Source: Streptomyces sp. NBC_01016
GTDB lineage: Bacteria > Actinomycetota > Actinomycetes > Streptomycetales > Streptomycetaceae
Assembly (NCBI RefSeq): GCF_026341035.1
Contig: NZ_JAPEOQ010000002.1
Coordinates: 3,162,001-3,226,000 of the forward strand
Length of the DNA stretch: 64,000 nt
Direction of reading: 5' to 3'
Positions 6,962 through 15,385 of the stretch are shown here, in pieces. The position numbers and the translations under genes were made by a program. Positions within the stretch are counted from its first letter, which is position 1. Every line of letters begins with the position of its first letter. The notes below the pieces were generated by a model that was not told the DNA's origin, made no database searches, and saw only the letters and a program-made list of their open reading frames with translations.

Positions 6962-8329
6962 ATGCCTGCCACTGCCGCGCCGCCCGTGAAGGCGACGAGG
7001 TCGGCCGTCGAGAAGTCGGCCATCAAGAAGATCTCGATCCGGTTGGTCCCCTTCGTGGCCCTGATGTTCTTCGTGAACTATCTGGACCGCACCGCGGTGT
7101 CGTTCGCGGAACCGAACGGGATGGGGGACGACCTGGCGCTCACCGCGGCCCAGTTCGGCTTCGCCTCCGGGATCTTCTTCGTCGGTTACATCGTGCTCGA
7201 GGTCCCCAGCAACATGGCGTTGCACCGCTTCGGCGCCCGCCGCTGGCTGGCCCGGATCATGGTGACCTGGGGCATCGTCTCGCTGCTCTTCACCTGGGTG
7301 GACAGCAGCGGAGGCCTCTACACGCTGCGCTTCCTGCTGGGCGTCGCGGAGGCCGGGTTCTTCCCCGGCGCGATCCTCTTCCTCAGCCAGTGGGTGCCCA
7401 GCCGCCACCGCACCAAGGTCCTCGGCCTCTTCTACCTCGCACAGCCGCTGACCACGGTCTTCGGCGCCCCGCTCGCGGGCTGGCTGATCGGCCACCACGG
7501 CCTGTTCGGCCTCGAGGGCTGGCGCGTGATGTTCCTGTTCGTGTCGATCCCGGCGATCCTGCTGGGCGTCATCGCCTGGTTCTACCTGATCGACCGCCCC
7601 GCCGACGCCAAGTGGCTCACCACCGAGGAGCGGGACTGGCTCACCGAGGAGCTGGCCGCGGAGAACGCGCAGAAGACGGGCCACGAGGACAAGCACGCCA
7701 AGGGCGACCTGAAGGCGGCGTTCACCAACGGACGCGTCTGGATCCTGGCCGTCGTCTACTTCGGCTTCGTCTACGGCCTGTACGCGCTCGCCTTCTTCCT
7801 GCCGACCATCATCGACGGCTTCCAGGAGCAGTACGACACCACGTTCAGCGTCATGGACAAGGCGTGGATCACGGCCATCCCGTACCTGCCCGCTGCGATC
7901 GTCCTCTTCTTCTGGAGCCGGCACGCCACCCGGCACGGCACCCGCACCTGGCACGTCGCGGGTCCCGCGATCGTCGGCGGCGTCTCCATCCCGCTGGCCC
8001 TCTACATGGGCTCGCCGGCCGCGACCGTCGCCGTCATCACCGTGACCGCCTGCGCCATCTTCGCCGCGCTGCCCGTGTTCTGGGCCGTGCCCTCCCGCTT
8101 CCTGACCGGAGCGGCCGCCGCGGCGGGCATCGCGCTCATCAACACCGCGGGCAATATCGCGGGCTTCGCCTCCAGCTACATCACCGGCTGGCTCAAGGGC
8201 TGGACGGGCGACTACTACGTACCGCTCTACCTCGTCGGCCTCTTCATGCTGCTGTCCGCCGTGCTGATGATCGTCCTCGCCCGCCGCGCGCCCACCAGCA
8301 CCTCGTCCCTCCCGGAGAACCAGCGATGA
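6962..8329 (+). CDS. MFS transporter, anion:cation symporter type (sugar acid uptake)
   Basis: This 455-residue, 12-helix MFS protein matches the ACS subfamily that imports sugar acids such as galactonate, glucarate and tartrate (VNYLDRTAVSFA in helix 1; GVAEAGFFPGAILFLSQWVPSRHR after helix 4). As the first gene of the tetrose operon it probably brings in the carboxylate substrate, proposed to be D-apionate. A long intracellular loop lies near residues 220-260. The gene ends in an ATGA overlap with lerK. Confidence 0.8.
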   Translation: MPATAAPPVKATRSAVEKSAIKKISIRLVPFVALMFFVNYLDRTAVSFAEPNGMGDDLALTAAQFGFASGIFFVGYIVLEVPSNMALHRFGARRWLARIMVTWGIVSLLFTWVDSSGGLYTLRFLLGVAEAGFFPGAILFLSQWVPSRHRTKVLGLFYLAQPLTTVFGAPLAGWLIGHHGLFGLEGWRVMFLFVSIPAILLGVIAWFYLIDRPADAKWLTTEERDWLTEELAAENAQKTGHEDKHAKGDLKAAFTNGRVWILAVVYFGFVYGLYALAFFLPTIIDGFQEQYDTTFSVMDKAWITAIPYLPAAIVLFFWSRHATRHGTRTWHVAGPAIVGGVSIPLALYMGSPAATVAVITVTACAIFAALPVFWAVPSRFLTGAAAAAGIALINTAGNIAGFASSYITGWLKGWTGDYYVPLYLVGLFMLLSAVLMIVLARRAPTSTSSLPENQR

Positions 8330-10053
8330 CCCGCCTCCACAACGACCCCGCCGCCTTCGCCGACGAAGCGCTCGAAGGCTTCGTCGCCGCCCACCGCCGC
8401 TGGGTGCGCCCCGTCACCGGTGGCGTGGTCCGCGCCACCGCCAAGATCCCCGGCCAGGTGGCTGTCGTCATCGGCGGCGGATCCGGCCACTACCCGGCGT
8501 TCTCCGGCCTCGTCGGGCAAGGGCTCGCGCACGGCGCGGCCGTCGGCAACGTCTTCGCCTCGCCCTCCGCCCAGCAGATCCGCGGCGTCGCCAAGGCGGC
8601 GCAGTCGGGCGGCGGTGTGCTGCTCATGTACGGCAACTACGCGGGCGACGTCCTGCACTTCGGGCAGGCCGCCGAGCGGCTGAACGGCGAGGGCATACCG
8701 ACGCACACGTTCGCCGTCACCGACGACATATCCAGCGCGGGCCCCGAAGAGGCCCACAAGCGGCGCGGCATCGCCGGCGACCTGCCCGTCTTCAAGGTCG
8801 CCGCGGCCGCCGCAGAGCAGGGCAGGGACCTCGACGAGGTGGCGCGGATCGCCGCCCACGCGAACGACCGCACCCGCTCCTTCGGCATCGCCTTCTCCGG
8901 CTGTACGCTCCCGGGCGCCGACCACCCGCTGTTCACGGTCCCCGAGGACCGGATGGCCGTCGGCCTCGGCATCCACGGCGAGCCCGGCATCGGCGAGGAG
9001 CCCGTCCCCACCGCGGACGAGGCCGCCGAACTCCTCGTCGCCACCCTCCTCAAGGAACTCCCCGACGGGATCCACGGACCGCGGGGACAGCGCGCCGCGG
9101 TGATCCTCAACGGCCTGGGCTCCGTGAAGTACGAGGAGCTGTTCGTCGTCTACCGCAGGGTCGCGCAACTGCTCGACGAAGCGGGTGTGACGGCCGTCGA
9201 CCCCGAGGTCGGCGAACTCGTCACCAGCTTCGACATGGCCGGCATCTCCCTGACCCTGACCTGGCTCGACGACACCCTCGAAGCCCTGTGGACCGCACCG
9301 GCCGACACCCCCGCGTATCGCAAGGGCGCCGTACCCGAAGCGGCAGCCGCGGACGAGGAGTCGTACGAGACCGAGGAAGGGCCCGAGGTCTACACGGCGA
9401 GCGAGGAGTCGCGGCAGGCCGCGGCGACCGCGCTCGACGCGCTGCGCCGCCTGAAGGACACCGTCGACACGCACGCCGACGAACTCGGCCGCATCGACGC
9501 CGTCGCTGGCGACGGCGACCACGGCATCGGCATGCAGCGCGGCTCGACCGGCGCCTACGAAGCCGCCCACCGCGCCCGTGAGGCGGGCGCGGGAGCCCGC
9601 TCCCTGCTGACCGCCGCGGGCGACGCCTGGGCCGACAAGGCGGGCGGCACGTCCGGCGCCCTGTGGGGCATCGTCCTGCGCGCGCTCGGCGACGCGCTCG
9701 GCGACACCGAACGGCCGACCCCGGCGTCCGTCGCCCACGGAGTCCTACAGGCGTCCGACGGCGTCCGCAGGACCGGCGGCGCCGAGGTCGGCGACAAGAC
9801 GATGGTCGACGTCCTCGTGCCCTTCGCCGAGACACTGGGTCAACAGGTCGACGCGGGCGCCGGGTTGACCGCCGCGTGGGAGGCCGCCGCCACCGCGGCC
9901 GAGCGCTCCGCGAGCGACACCGCCCACCTGCTGCCCAAGATGGGCCGAGCCCGCCCCCACGCCGAGAAGTCACTGGGCACACCCGACGCGGGCGCCCACT
10001 CCCTCGCCCTGATCGTCCGCGCCGTGCATGGCGCGCTCGCCCCGTGCAAGTAA
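8326..10053 (+). CDS. lerK: DhaK-DhaL fused kinase, likely L-erythrulose kinase
   Basis: This 575-residue ATP-type dihydroxyacetone kinase has both domains in one chain. The DAK1 half has GGGSGH (50-55) and His217 in GLGIHGEPG, the residue that binds ketose substrates covalently. The DAK2/DhaL half has the metal-binding Asp cluster GDGDHGIGM near residue 395. In this operon, with derI, lerI, oiaC and apnO, the best match is LerK, which makes L-erythrulose 1-phosphate from the decarboxylation product. Plain dihydroxyacetone kinase is the alternative. The start overlaps the MFS stop. The last codons lie in a 15-bp tandem repeat. Confidence 0.7.
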   Translation: MTRLHNDPAAFADEALEGFVAAHRRWVRPVTGGVVRATAKIPGQVAVVIGGGSGHYPAFSGLVGQGLAHGAAVGNVFASPSAQQIRGVAKAAQSGGGVLLMYGNYAGDVLHFGQAAERLNGEGIPTHTFAVTDDISSAGPEEAHKRRGIAGDLPVFKVAAAAAEQGRDLDEVARIAAHANDRTRSFGIAFSGCTLPGADHPLFTVPEDRMAVGLGIHGEPGIGEEPVPTADEAAELLVATLLKELPDGIHGPRGQRAAVILNGLGSVKYEELFVVYRRVAQLLDEAGVTAVDPEVGELVTSFDMAGISLTLTWLDDTLEALWTAPADTPAYRKGAVPEAAAADEESYETEEGPEVYTASEESRQAAATALDALRRLKDTVDTHADELGRIDAVAGDGDHGIGMQRGSTGAYEAAHRAREAGAGARSLLTAAGDAWADKAGGTSGALWGIVLRALGDALGDTERPTPASVAHGVLQASDGVRRTGGAEVGDKTMVDVLVPFAETLGQQVDAGAGLTAAWEAAATAAERSASDTAHLLPKMGRARPHAEKSLGTPDAGAHSLALIVRAVHGALAPCK

Positions 10054-10118
10054 CCGTCTTGCAGGTAACCCCTGTGTCAGTACCCCGGTGCAAGTAACAC
10101 CCTTGCAAGCAACTCCCT
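10045..10118. repeat. Five imperfect 15-bp tandem repeats across the lerK stop codon
   Basis: Units starting TGCAAGTAAC begin at 10045, 10060, 10075, 10089 and 10104 (periods 15, 15, 14, 15). The first unit includes the lerK stop (TAA at 10051-10053). The array fills nearly the whole lerK-derI gap and ends just before the derI ribosome site (AAGGA). Most other junctions of this operon overlap or abut, so the insertion stands out. Confidence 0.75.
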
Positions 10119-10133
10119 TTAAGGAACGCTGAG

Positions 10134-10634
10134 ATGAGTGACAAGCTGCGGATCGTCGTCGGCTGCGACGACGCCGGATTCCAGTACAAGGAGGCGCTGA
10201 AGCAGGACCTCCGGGCGAGCGACCTGGTCGAGTCGGTCACCGACGTGGGCGTGGACGCCGACGGACACACCGCCTACCCGAAGGTCGCCATCGCCGCCGC
10301 CGAGATGGTGGCCCGCGGCGAGGCCGACCGGGCGCTGCTGGTGTGCGGCACAGGGCTCGGCGTCGCCATCGCCGCCAACAAGGTCAAGGGCATCCGCGCC
10401 GTCACCGCGCACGACTCCTTCTCCGTAGAGCGCGCGATCCTCTCCAACAACGCCCAGGTACTCACCTTCGGCCAGCGCGTCGTCGGCATCGAACTGGCCC
10501 GCCGCCTCGCCGCCGAGTGGCTCACCTACCGCTTCGACGAGACCTCCGCGTCCGCGGCGAAGGTCCAGCTGATGAGCGACTACGAGAACGAGTCCACCGA
10601 GGCAGAGGCCGAGACCGAGGCAGAGGCCGCCTGA
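10134..10634 (+). CDS. derI: RpiB-family isomerase, likely D-erythrulose-4-phosphate isomerase
   Basis: This 166-residue RpiB/LacAB-family protein has a phosphate-binding loop CGTGLGVAIAANK at residues 71-83, the expected active-site Cys71, and the SNNAQVL motif near 104-110. RpiB enzymes interconvert ketose and aldose phosphates. Here the assignment is DerI, forming D-erythrose 4-phosphate, which enters central metabolism. The C-terminal 20 residues are an acidic Glu/Ala tail not needed for the fold. The stop overlaps the lerI start. Confidence 0.7.
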   Translation: MSDKLRIVVGCDDAGFQYKEALKQDLRASDLVESVTDVGVDADGHTAYPKVAIAAAEMVARGEADRALLVCGTGLGVAIAANKVKGIRAVTAHDSFSVERAILSNNAQVLTFGQRVVGIELARRLAAEWLTYRFDETSASAAKVQLMSDYENESTEAEAETEAEAA

Positions 10635-11404
10635 TGAACGCCCCCGTCCTGCTCGGGGTGAGCCTGAAGATGTACTTCGGCCACCACGAGACCCTCAACT
10701 GGTCCCGCCGCATCGTGCAGTTGGCGGACCGGCACCCGGCCGTCACCAGCGGCGCGGCCCGGCTGTTCGTGCTGCCGTCCTTCCCGGCGATCGTGCCGGT
10801 GGCCGGGATCCTCGCGCGCAGCGGAGTCGACGTCGGCGCGCAGGACATCGCCACGGAGGACGTGGGTGCCTACACGGGCGAGGTGTCGGGGCCGCTCCTC
10901 AAGGAGATCGGCTGCCGCTACGCCGAGGTCGGGCACGCCGAGCGCCGCCGCCTGTACGGGGAGGGTGACACGGTCGTCGCCTCGAAGACCGCGGCCGCGC
11001 TGCGCAACGGCCTCACCCCGGTGCTGTGCGTCGGCGAACTCGACCCCGTGGAGCCGGAGGAGGCCGCCCGCCGCACTGTCGCCGAGACCGCCCGCCTGCT
11101 GTACGGCCTGGAGGGTCAGGTCGTCCTCGCCTACGAGCCGCAATGGGCCATCGGCGCGCCCGAGCCGGCCTCGCCCGAGCACATCACCACGGTGTGCGCG
11201 GCGCTGGGGGAGTGGCTGAACTCCCGCCCCCAGCACGCCGGTTCCACCGTGATCTACGGAGGCAGCGCGGGCCCCGGCCTGCTCACCCGCCTCGGCGGCT
11301 CCGTCGGCGGCCTCTTCCTGGGCCGCTTCGCCCACGACCCGGAGGCCGTCGGCCGCATCCTCGACGAGGTCGCGCCCGCCGCCTCCCGCACGGAGGTGGC
11401 CTGA
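10634..11404 (+). CDS. lerI: Triosephosphate-isomerase-like, likely L-erythrulose-1-phosphate isomerase
   Basis: A 256-residue TIM-barrel protein that keeps the triosephosphate isomerase catalytic set: Lys12 (SLKMY, where TIM has N-x-K), His101 (AEVGHAERR) and Glu168 (AYEPQWAIG), plus the phosphate loop GGSAGP. Asn of the TIM N-x-K is replaced by Ser, a hint of changed substrate. LerI-type enzymes convert L-erythrulose 1-phosphate to D-erythrulose 4-phosphate. A housekeeping tpiA would normally lie with gap-pgk, which is absent here. ATGA overlap with derI. Confidence 0.7.
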   Translation: MNAPVLLGVSLKMYFGHHETLNWSRRIVQLADRHPAVTSGAARLFVLPSFPAIVPVAGILARSGVDVGAQDIATEDVGAYTGEVSGPLLKEIGCRYAEVGHAERRRLYGEGDTVVASKTAAALRNGLTPVLCVGELDPVEPEEAARRTVAETARLLYGLEGQVVLAYEPQWAIGAPEPASPEHITTVCAALGEWLNSRPQHAGSTVIYGGSAGPGLLTRLGGSVGGLFLGRFAHDPEAVGRILDEVAPAASRTEVA

Positions 11405-11405
11405 C

Positions 11406-12215
11406 ATGGCGTACGGCATCAGCACCTACGCGTACTTCTGGCGCATCTCGTCGCGCGCGCCGCAGCCGATGACGGCCCTGGACATGCTCCGGGACATCCA
11501 CGGGCTCGGCGGCCAGGTCTTCCAGATCTGCGACTACGCGCCGATCGAGTCCTACGACGACACGCAGCTCGCCGAGCTGAAGGCGGCGGCCGCCGACCTA
11601 GGTGTCACCTTGGAACTCGGCACCCGCGGCATCGCCCCGGACCATCTGGAGCACTACCTCCGCATTGCGCGGAAGCTCGGCGTGACCTTCGTCCGCTCCA
11701 TGCTGCACACCGCCGACCACAAGCCCGGCGTCGAAGAGTCGGTCGCCTTGCTGAAGCAGGCCATCGGCGGCTACGAGGAGCAGGGCGTCACGCTCGGCCT
11801 GGAGACCTACGAGCAGGTCGCCACCGCCGACCTCGTCGACGTCGTCCGCACCGTGAACAGCCCCCGCCTCGGCATCGTCGTCGACCCGGGCAACTGCGTG
11901 GCCCGCCTGGAACACCCGTCCCAGGTCGTGGAGTTGACCGCGCCCTACGTGGTGAACGTGCACGTCAAGGACTTCGCGTTCAGCCGCAGGGACGGCTGGG
12001 TGGGCTTCACCTACGCGGGAGCACCGCTCGGCACAGGGCTGCTCGACTACCCAGCCATGATCGCCGCCGTCCGGGACCACGCCCCGGACCCCGCGTCGGT
12101 CAACCAGATCGTGGAGCACTGGCTCCCGTGGCAGGACGGTGGCTTCGATGTCACCGCCGAGCTCGAACACCAGTGGACCAAGCACAGCATCAGCACACTC
12201 CTGAAGGGCGAATGA
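11406..12215 (+). CDS. oiaC: Xylose-isomerase-like TIM barrel, likely 3-oxo-isoapionate decarboxylase
   Basis: A 269-residue sugar phosphate isomerase/epimerase-family protein (AP endonuclease 2 fold). Metal-ligand candidates are Glu in LGLETYE, Asp in VVDPGNCVARLEHP and the HVKDFAF His/Asp pair. In described apionate clusters a member of this family, OiaC, removes CO2 from 3-oxo-isoapionate to give L-erythrulose, the substrate of the upstream kinase. Its position between lerI and an ApnO-like gene supports that reading. Sequence alone would only justify 'isomerase/epimerase family'. Confidence 0.6.
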   Translation: MAYGISTYAYFWRISSRAPQPMTALDMLRDIHGLGGQVFQICDYAPIESYDDTQLAELKAAAADLGVTLELGTRGIAPDHLEHYLRIARKLGVTFVRSMLHTADHKPGVEESVALLKQAIGGYEEQGVTLGLETYEQVATADLVDVVRTVNSPRLGIVVDPGNCVARLEHPSQVVELTAPYVVNVHVKDFAFSRRDGWVGFTYAGAPLGTGLLDYPAMIAAVRDHAPDPASVNQIVEHWLPWQDGGFDVTAELEHQWTKHSISTLLKGE

Positions 12216-13078
12216 ACATGGCCGCCGAGAACAACACGACCGTTGCCGTCATCGGGGCCGCCGGCAAGATGGGCCAGCGTGTCTCCAACAACCTGGTCAA
12301 GAGCGACTTCACCGTCCTCTTCTCCGAGAATTCGCCCAAGGGCCAGGAGCTGATCCGCTCGCTCGGCCGCGAGCTGACCGACTCCGAGACCGCCGCCCAG
12401 CAGGCCGACGTCCTGATCCTGGCCGTGCCGGACATCGTTCTCGGCAAGGTCTCCGAGCAGCTCGTCCCGCTCCTGAAGCCGGGCGCCGTCGTCCTCACCC
12501 TCGACCCGGCGGCCGCGTACGCGGGCCTGCTGCACCCGCGCGCCGAAGTGCACTACGTGTGCGCGCACCCCTGCCACCCGTCCGTCTTCCTGCAGCGCAA
12601 GACGCAGGCCGAGCTGGACGACACCTTCGGTGGCATCGCGGCTCCGCAGGAGGTCGTCGCCGCGTACGAGGGCGGCGACGAGGCCAAGCAGGCGCTCGCC
12701 GGATCCGTCATCCGCGTGATGTACGCGCCGGTCGTCGACGTCCACTGGGTCACCGTCAAGCAGCTCGCCGTCCTGGAGCCGACCCTCGTCGAGACCATCG
12801 CCTGCATGGTCGGCGCTCTCCTCAACGAGGCGCTGCACGAGACCGTGCACACGGTCGGCGTCCCGGAGAAGGCGGCCCGCGCCATGCTCCTCGGCCACAC
12901 CCAGGTCGCCCTCGCCAACACCCTCAAGGGCGACAACCCGTTCTCCGACGCCTGCCTGATCGCCATGGACTACGGCCGCGACTCCATCGTCAAGGACGAC
13001 TGGAAGAAGGTCTTCGACGACGGCGAACTCGACAAGGTCATCACCAAGATGCTCAAGATCAAGGAAATCCGCCGCTGA
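12212..13078 (+). CDS. apnO: NAD(P)-dependent oxidoreductase, likely D-apionate oxidoisomerase
   Basis: This 288-residue protein starts with a Rossmann fold (VAVIGAAGKMGQRVSNNL) and has the helical C-terminal domain of the 6-phosphogluconate dehydrogenase superfamily, with conserved blocks HYVCAHPCHPSVF and VKQLAVLEPTLVETI. It matches the ApnO group, which oxidises and rearranges D-apionate to 3-oxo-isoapionate. That would be the first enzymatic step here although the gene is last. Start at 12212 overlaps the oiaC stop; ATG 12218 is also possible (GAAGG upstream). Confidence 0.6.
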   Translation: MNMAAENNTTVAVIGAAGKMGQRVSNNLVKSDFTVLFSENSPKGQELIRSLGRELTDSETAAQQADVLILAVPDIVLGKVSEQLVPLLKPGAVVLTLDPAAAYAGLLHPRAEVHYVCAHPCHPSVFLQRKTQAELDDTFGGIAAPQEVVAAYEGGDEAKQALAGSVIRVMYAPVVDVHWVTVKQLAVLEPTLVETIACMVGALLNEALHETVHTVGVPEKAARAMLLGHTQVALANTLKGDNPFSDACLIAMDYGRDSIVKDDWKKVFDDGELDKVITKMLKIKEIRR

Positions 13079-13094
13079 GACACCCCCGCTCCAC

Positions 13095-13134
13095 TGCCGG
13101 GTGGCACGCCCCACGGGGGACGGGCCACCCGGCA
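13095..13134 (+). terminator. Hairpin terminator after the apionate operon
   Basis: TGCCGGGTGGC and GCCACCCGGCA form a perfect 11-bp stem with an 18-base loop, starting 17 bases after the apnO stop and ending 10 bases before the GNAT start. It separates the operon from the next gene. No T-run follows, which is usual in Streptomyces. Confidence 0.6.
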
Positions 13135-13144
13135 CACTGGGGGC

Positions 13145-13741
13145 ATGGCCGATCATGCTCGAGGCGTCCCGGTGCCGCCCTTCCGGCACAAGCCCACCCT
13201 GGCAGGTGAGTTGGCCCTCTTGCGGCCGACCACGGTGAACGACGTCGCCGCTCTGCTGCCCATGCTCCACGACCCGGAGGTGGCGCGGCTGACGGGGAGC
13301 CATGACCGCGACGGGTTCGATGAGGTGCGGCTGCGTGCCTGGTACGGCTCCCGTGTCGACCAGGACGACCGCCTGGATCTCGCGGTGGTGGAGCGGGCGA
13401 CGGGGCGCGTCGTCGGCGAGTCGGTGCTCAACGACTGGGACGCGGGCAACGAGAGCTGCAGCTTCAGGATCGCCTTCGTGCCCGGCGCCCACGGCCGTGG
13501 TCTCGGGACCGAGGCGACGCGGCTGATCGTCGGGTACGGCTTCGAGGAGCTCGGGCTGCACCGCATCTCGCTGGAGGTGTATGCGTCCAACCCGCGGGCC
13601 CGCCGCGCCTACGAGAAGGTGGGCTTCGTCGCCGAAGGGGTGCTGCGGGATGCGTTGCTGTGGGATGGGGAGCGCGTGGATGCCGTCGTGATGTCGGTCC
13701 TCGCGCCGGAGTGGTTCGAGCACCGCGGGCGGGCAGTGTGA
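13145..13741 (+). CDS. GNAT-family N-acetyltransferase (RimJ/RimL type)
   Basis: A 198-residue single-domain acetyltransferase. The acetyl-CoA loop is visible as HGRGLGTEATRLIV and the family C-terminal motif as HRISLEVYASNPRARRAYEKVGFVAEG. Proteins of this type acetylate protein N-termini or small amines. The gene stands alone between a terminator and the converging AraC gene, so context gives no substrate. Confidence 0.8.
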   Translation: MADHARGVPVPPFRHKPTLAGELALLRPTTVNDVAALLPMLHDPEVARLTGSHDRDGFDEVRLRAWYGSRVDQDDRLDLAVVERATGRVVGESVLNDWDAGNESCSFRIAFVPGAHGRGLGTEATRLIVGYGFEELGLHRISLEVYASNPRARRAYEKVGFVAEGVLRDALLWDGERVDAVVMSVLAPEWFEHRGRAV

Positions 13742-13746
13742 GCGGG

Positions 13747-13790
13747 CCGGGGGCGCTCCGGGTTCAGGGGTTCGCCCGGAACGCCCCCGG
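13747..13790. terminator. Bidirectional hairpin between GNAT and AraC genes
   Basis: CCGGGGGCG-C-TCCGGG pairs with CCCGGA-A-CGCCCCCGG, 15 pairs and one C-A mismatch, around a short loop. It begins a few bases after the GNAT stop and overlaps the last codons of the converging araC-type gene, serving both strands. Confidence 0.6.
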
Positions 13791-14666
13791 TGTCACCCCC
13801 GTACGCAGGCGGAAGAACTTCGTGAAGTCGCTCGGGTCGTCGAAGCCGAGGCGGGCCGCCACCTCCTTTGCCGGGAGGCCGCTGTGCCAGAGCAGGCGTT
13901 TGGCCTCCAGGAGGACCCGGTCGTCGACGTACTGCTTCGCGGTGCGGCCCGCCGCGGCGAGCGTGGCGCGGGTCAGGGTGCGGGGGCTGTAGCCGAGGGC
14001 CGACGCGTAGTCCTCGACCCGGCGGGTCACCGCGTGGTCGCGCTCCACCGCCGCGTGGAAACGGTGGAAGGTGCCGGACGCGGCCGCGGGCCCCGGCTCC
14101 GGGGCGCGTACCTTCGCGAGGCGCATCACCAGCACCGACAGCAGCGCCCGCAGCGCCTCGGTGTGCGCCTGGAGGGGGAGCGAGGCCATCGACCCGTACT
14201 CGTACGCGAGGTGGTCGAGCGCCCGCCGCACCCCCTCCGCGTCCGGTCCCGCCGGTGTCAGCGGACGCTGTTCGTACGGCGGGTCCATGTGCGCGGCCGA
14301 GACGATCGCGGGTGGCAGGAAACCCGCCTTGAAGACCACGTCCACGCCGTCCGCCGTCCGCAGGTCCCGGCCGAAGCGCTGCACCTGACCCGGCCGGATC
14401 CACAGCCACGAACCGGGCCGCAGCTCGTACTCGACGAAGTCCACCGCCACCTGCAGCGGACGCTCGCGCGCGCCGATCAACTGGTGGAAGGCGGGCCGCA
14501 GCGGCGCGTACGGATCGTTGCCGTGGCGCAACGAGCGGTCGTGGAGGTCGGCCAGCTCCTCGACCTCCACGCCGGTCGGCGCGCCGACGTTCGGTGTGTA
14601 TTCGAGGTCCCTGACGTCGGGGCGCTCCTCGCGGGCCACGCGGCGTTCCTGTCTGATTTTCCCCAT
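13764..14666 (-). CDS. AraC-family regulator, probable activator of vdcBCD
   Basis: A 300-residue regulator with a cupin-like sensing half (VDFVEYELRPGSWLWIRPGQVQRFG) and a C-terminal pair of helix-turn-helices (VEDYASALGYSPRTLTRATLAAAG; PAKEVAARLGFDDPSDFTKFFRLRTGVTPGAFR). It diverges from vdcB with an 83-bp gap, so control of vanillate-type decarboxylation by an aromatic acid is the natural reading. The gap holds no clear palindrome, in keeping with AraC direct-repeat sites. Confidence 0.75.
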   Translation of the reverse strand: MGKIRQERRVAREERPDVRDLEYTPNVGAPTGVEVEELADLHDRSLRHGNDPYAPLRPAFHQLIGARERPLQVAVDFVEYELRPGSWLWIRPGQVQRFGRDLRTADGVDVVFKAGFLPPAIVSAAHMDPPYEQRPLTPAGPDAEGVRRALDHLAYEYGSMASLPLQAHTEALRALLSVLVMRLAKVRAPEPGPAAASGTFHRFHAAVERDHAVTRRVEDYASALGYSPRTLTRATLAAAGRTAKQYVDDRVLLEAKRLLWHSGLPAKEVAARLGFDDPSDFTKFFRLRTGVTPGAFRANP

Positions 14667-14749
14667 CGTGAGTCCCGAGCGTACCGCTGCCTCCCCCTTC
14701 CCGCCGCCTAGCGTGAAAGCACAGGTCAGCGACGTGTGAGGAGTGTCCT

Positions 14750-15385
14750 GTGCGATTGGTCGTGGGAATGACCGGGGCTACGGGAGCTCCATTCGGTGTC
14801 CGTCTACTGGAATGTCTGCGCGAGCTGCCGGACGTGGAGACACATCTGGTGCTCTCCCGCTGGGCGCGCACCACGATCGAGCTGGAGACCGGCCGCTCCG
14901 CGGCGGAGGTCTCGGCGCTCGCCGACGTGACACACCACCCCGACGACCAGGGCGCCACCATCTCCTCCGGCTCCTTCCGCACCGACGGCATGGTCATCGT
15001 GCCGTGCTCGATGAAGACGCTCGCGGGGATCAGCGCCGGCTACGCCGAAGGGCTCGTGGCGCGCGCCGCTGACGTCGTCCTCAAGGAGCGCCGCAAGCTC
15101 GTCCTCGTCCCGCGCGAGACTCCACTGAGCGAGATTCACCTGCGGAACATGCTCGAACTCGCCCGCATGGGCGTGCAGTTGGTGCCGCCCATGCCCGCCT
15201 TCTACAACAACCCGCGCACCATCGACGACATCGTCGACCACATCGTCGCGCGGGTCCTCGACCAGTTCGACCTGCCCGCCCCGGCCGCCGAGCGCTGGGC
15301 CGGCATGCGTGCCGCCCGCGCCGCCCGCACCGCGGCCGAGTCCGCAACCTCCGTACAGAACACAGGAGTTACCCATGCCCTATGA
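14750..15385 (+). CDS. vdcB: Flavin prenyltransferase-like subunit B of vanillate-type decarboxylase
   Basis: A 211-residue UbiX-family protein starting at GTG with GAGGAG upstream. It has the N-terminal GMTGATGAPFGVRLLE nucleotide loop and SSGSFRTDGMVIVPCSMKTLAGI. UbiX proteins make the prenylated FMN that UbiD-type decarboxylases need. In the three-gene vdc/bsd decarboxylases subunit B is the partner of subunit C, whose start overlaps this gene's last 11 bases. The C-terminal 25 residues are Ala-rich and specific to this group. Confidence 0.85.
   Translation: MRLVVGMTGATGAPFGVRLLECLRELPDVETHLVLSRWARTTIELETGRSAAEVSALADVTHHPDDQGATISSGSFRTDGMVIVPCSMKTLAGISAGYAEGLVARAADVVLKERRKLVLVPRETPLSEIHLRNMLELARMGVQLVPPMPAFYNNPRTIDDIVDHIVARVLDQFDLPAPAAERWAGMRAARAARTAAESATSVQNTGVTHAL

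Noticed and set aside
6907..10053. A continuous 1048-codon frame suggesting a giant fusion protein before lerK
   Set aside because: Codons before 8326 are out of frame with the real MFS gene and read as Arg/Pro-rich noise. The kinase begins at the ATG overlapping the MFS stop.
10045..10118. Possible CRISPR-like array of 15-bp units
   Set aside because: Units are directly adjacent with no spacers and no cas genes are present; it is a plain tandem repeat.
10634..11404. Housekeeping triosephosphate isomerase
   Set aside because: The catalytic set fits TIM, but the Asn of N-x-K is Ser and the gene is coupled to tetrose-pathway genes rather than gap-pgk.
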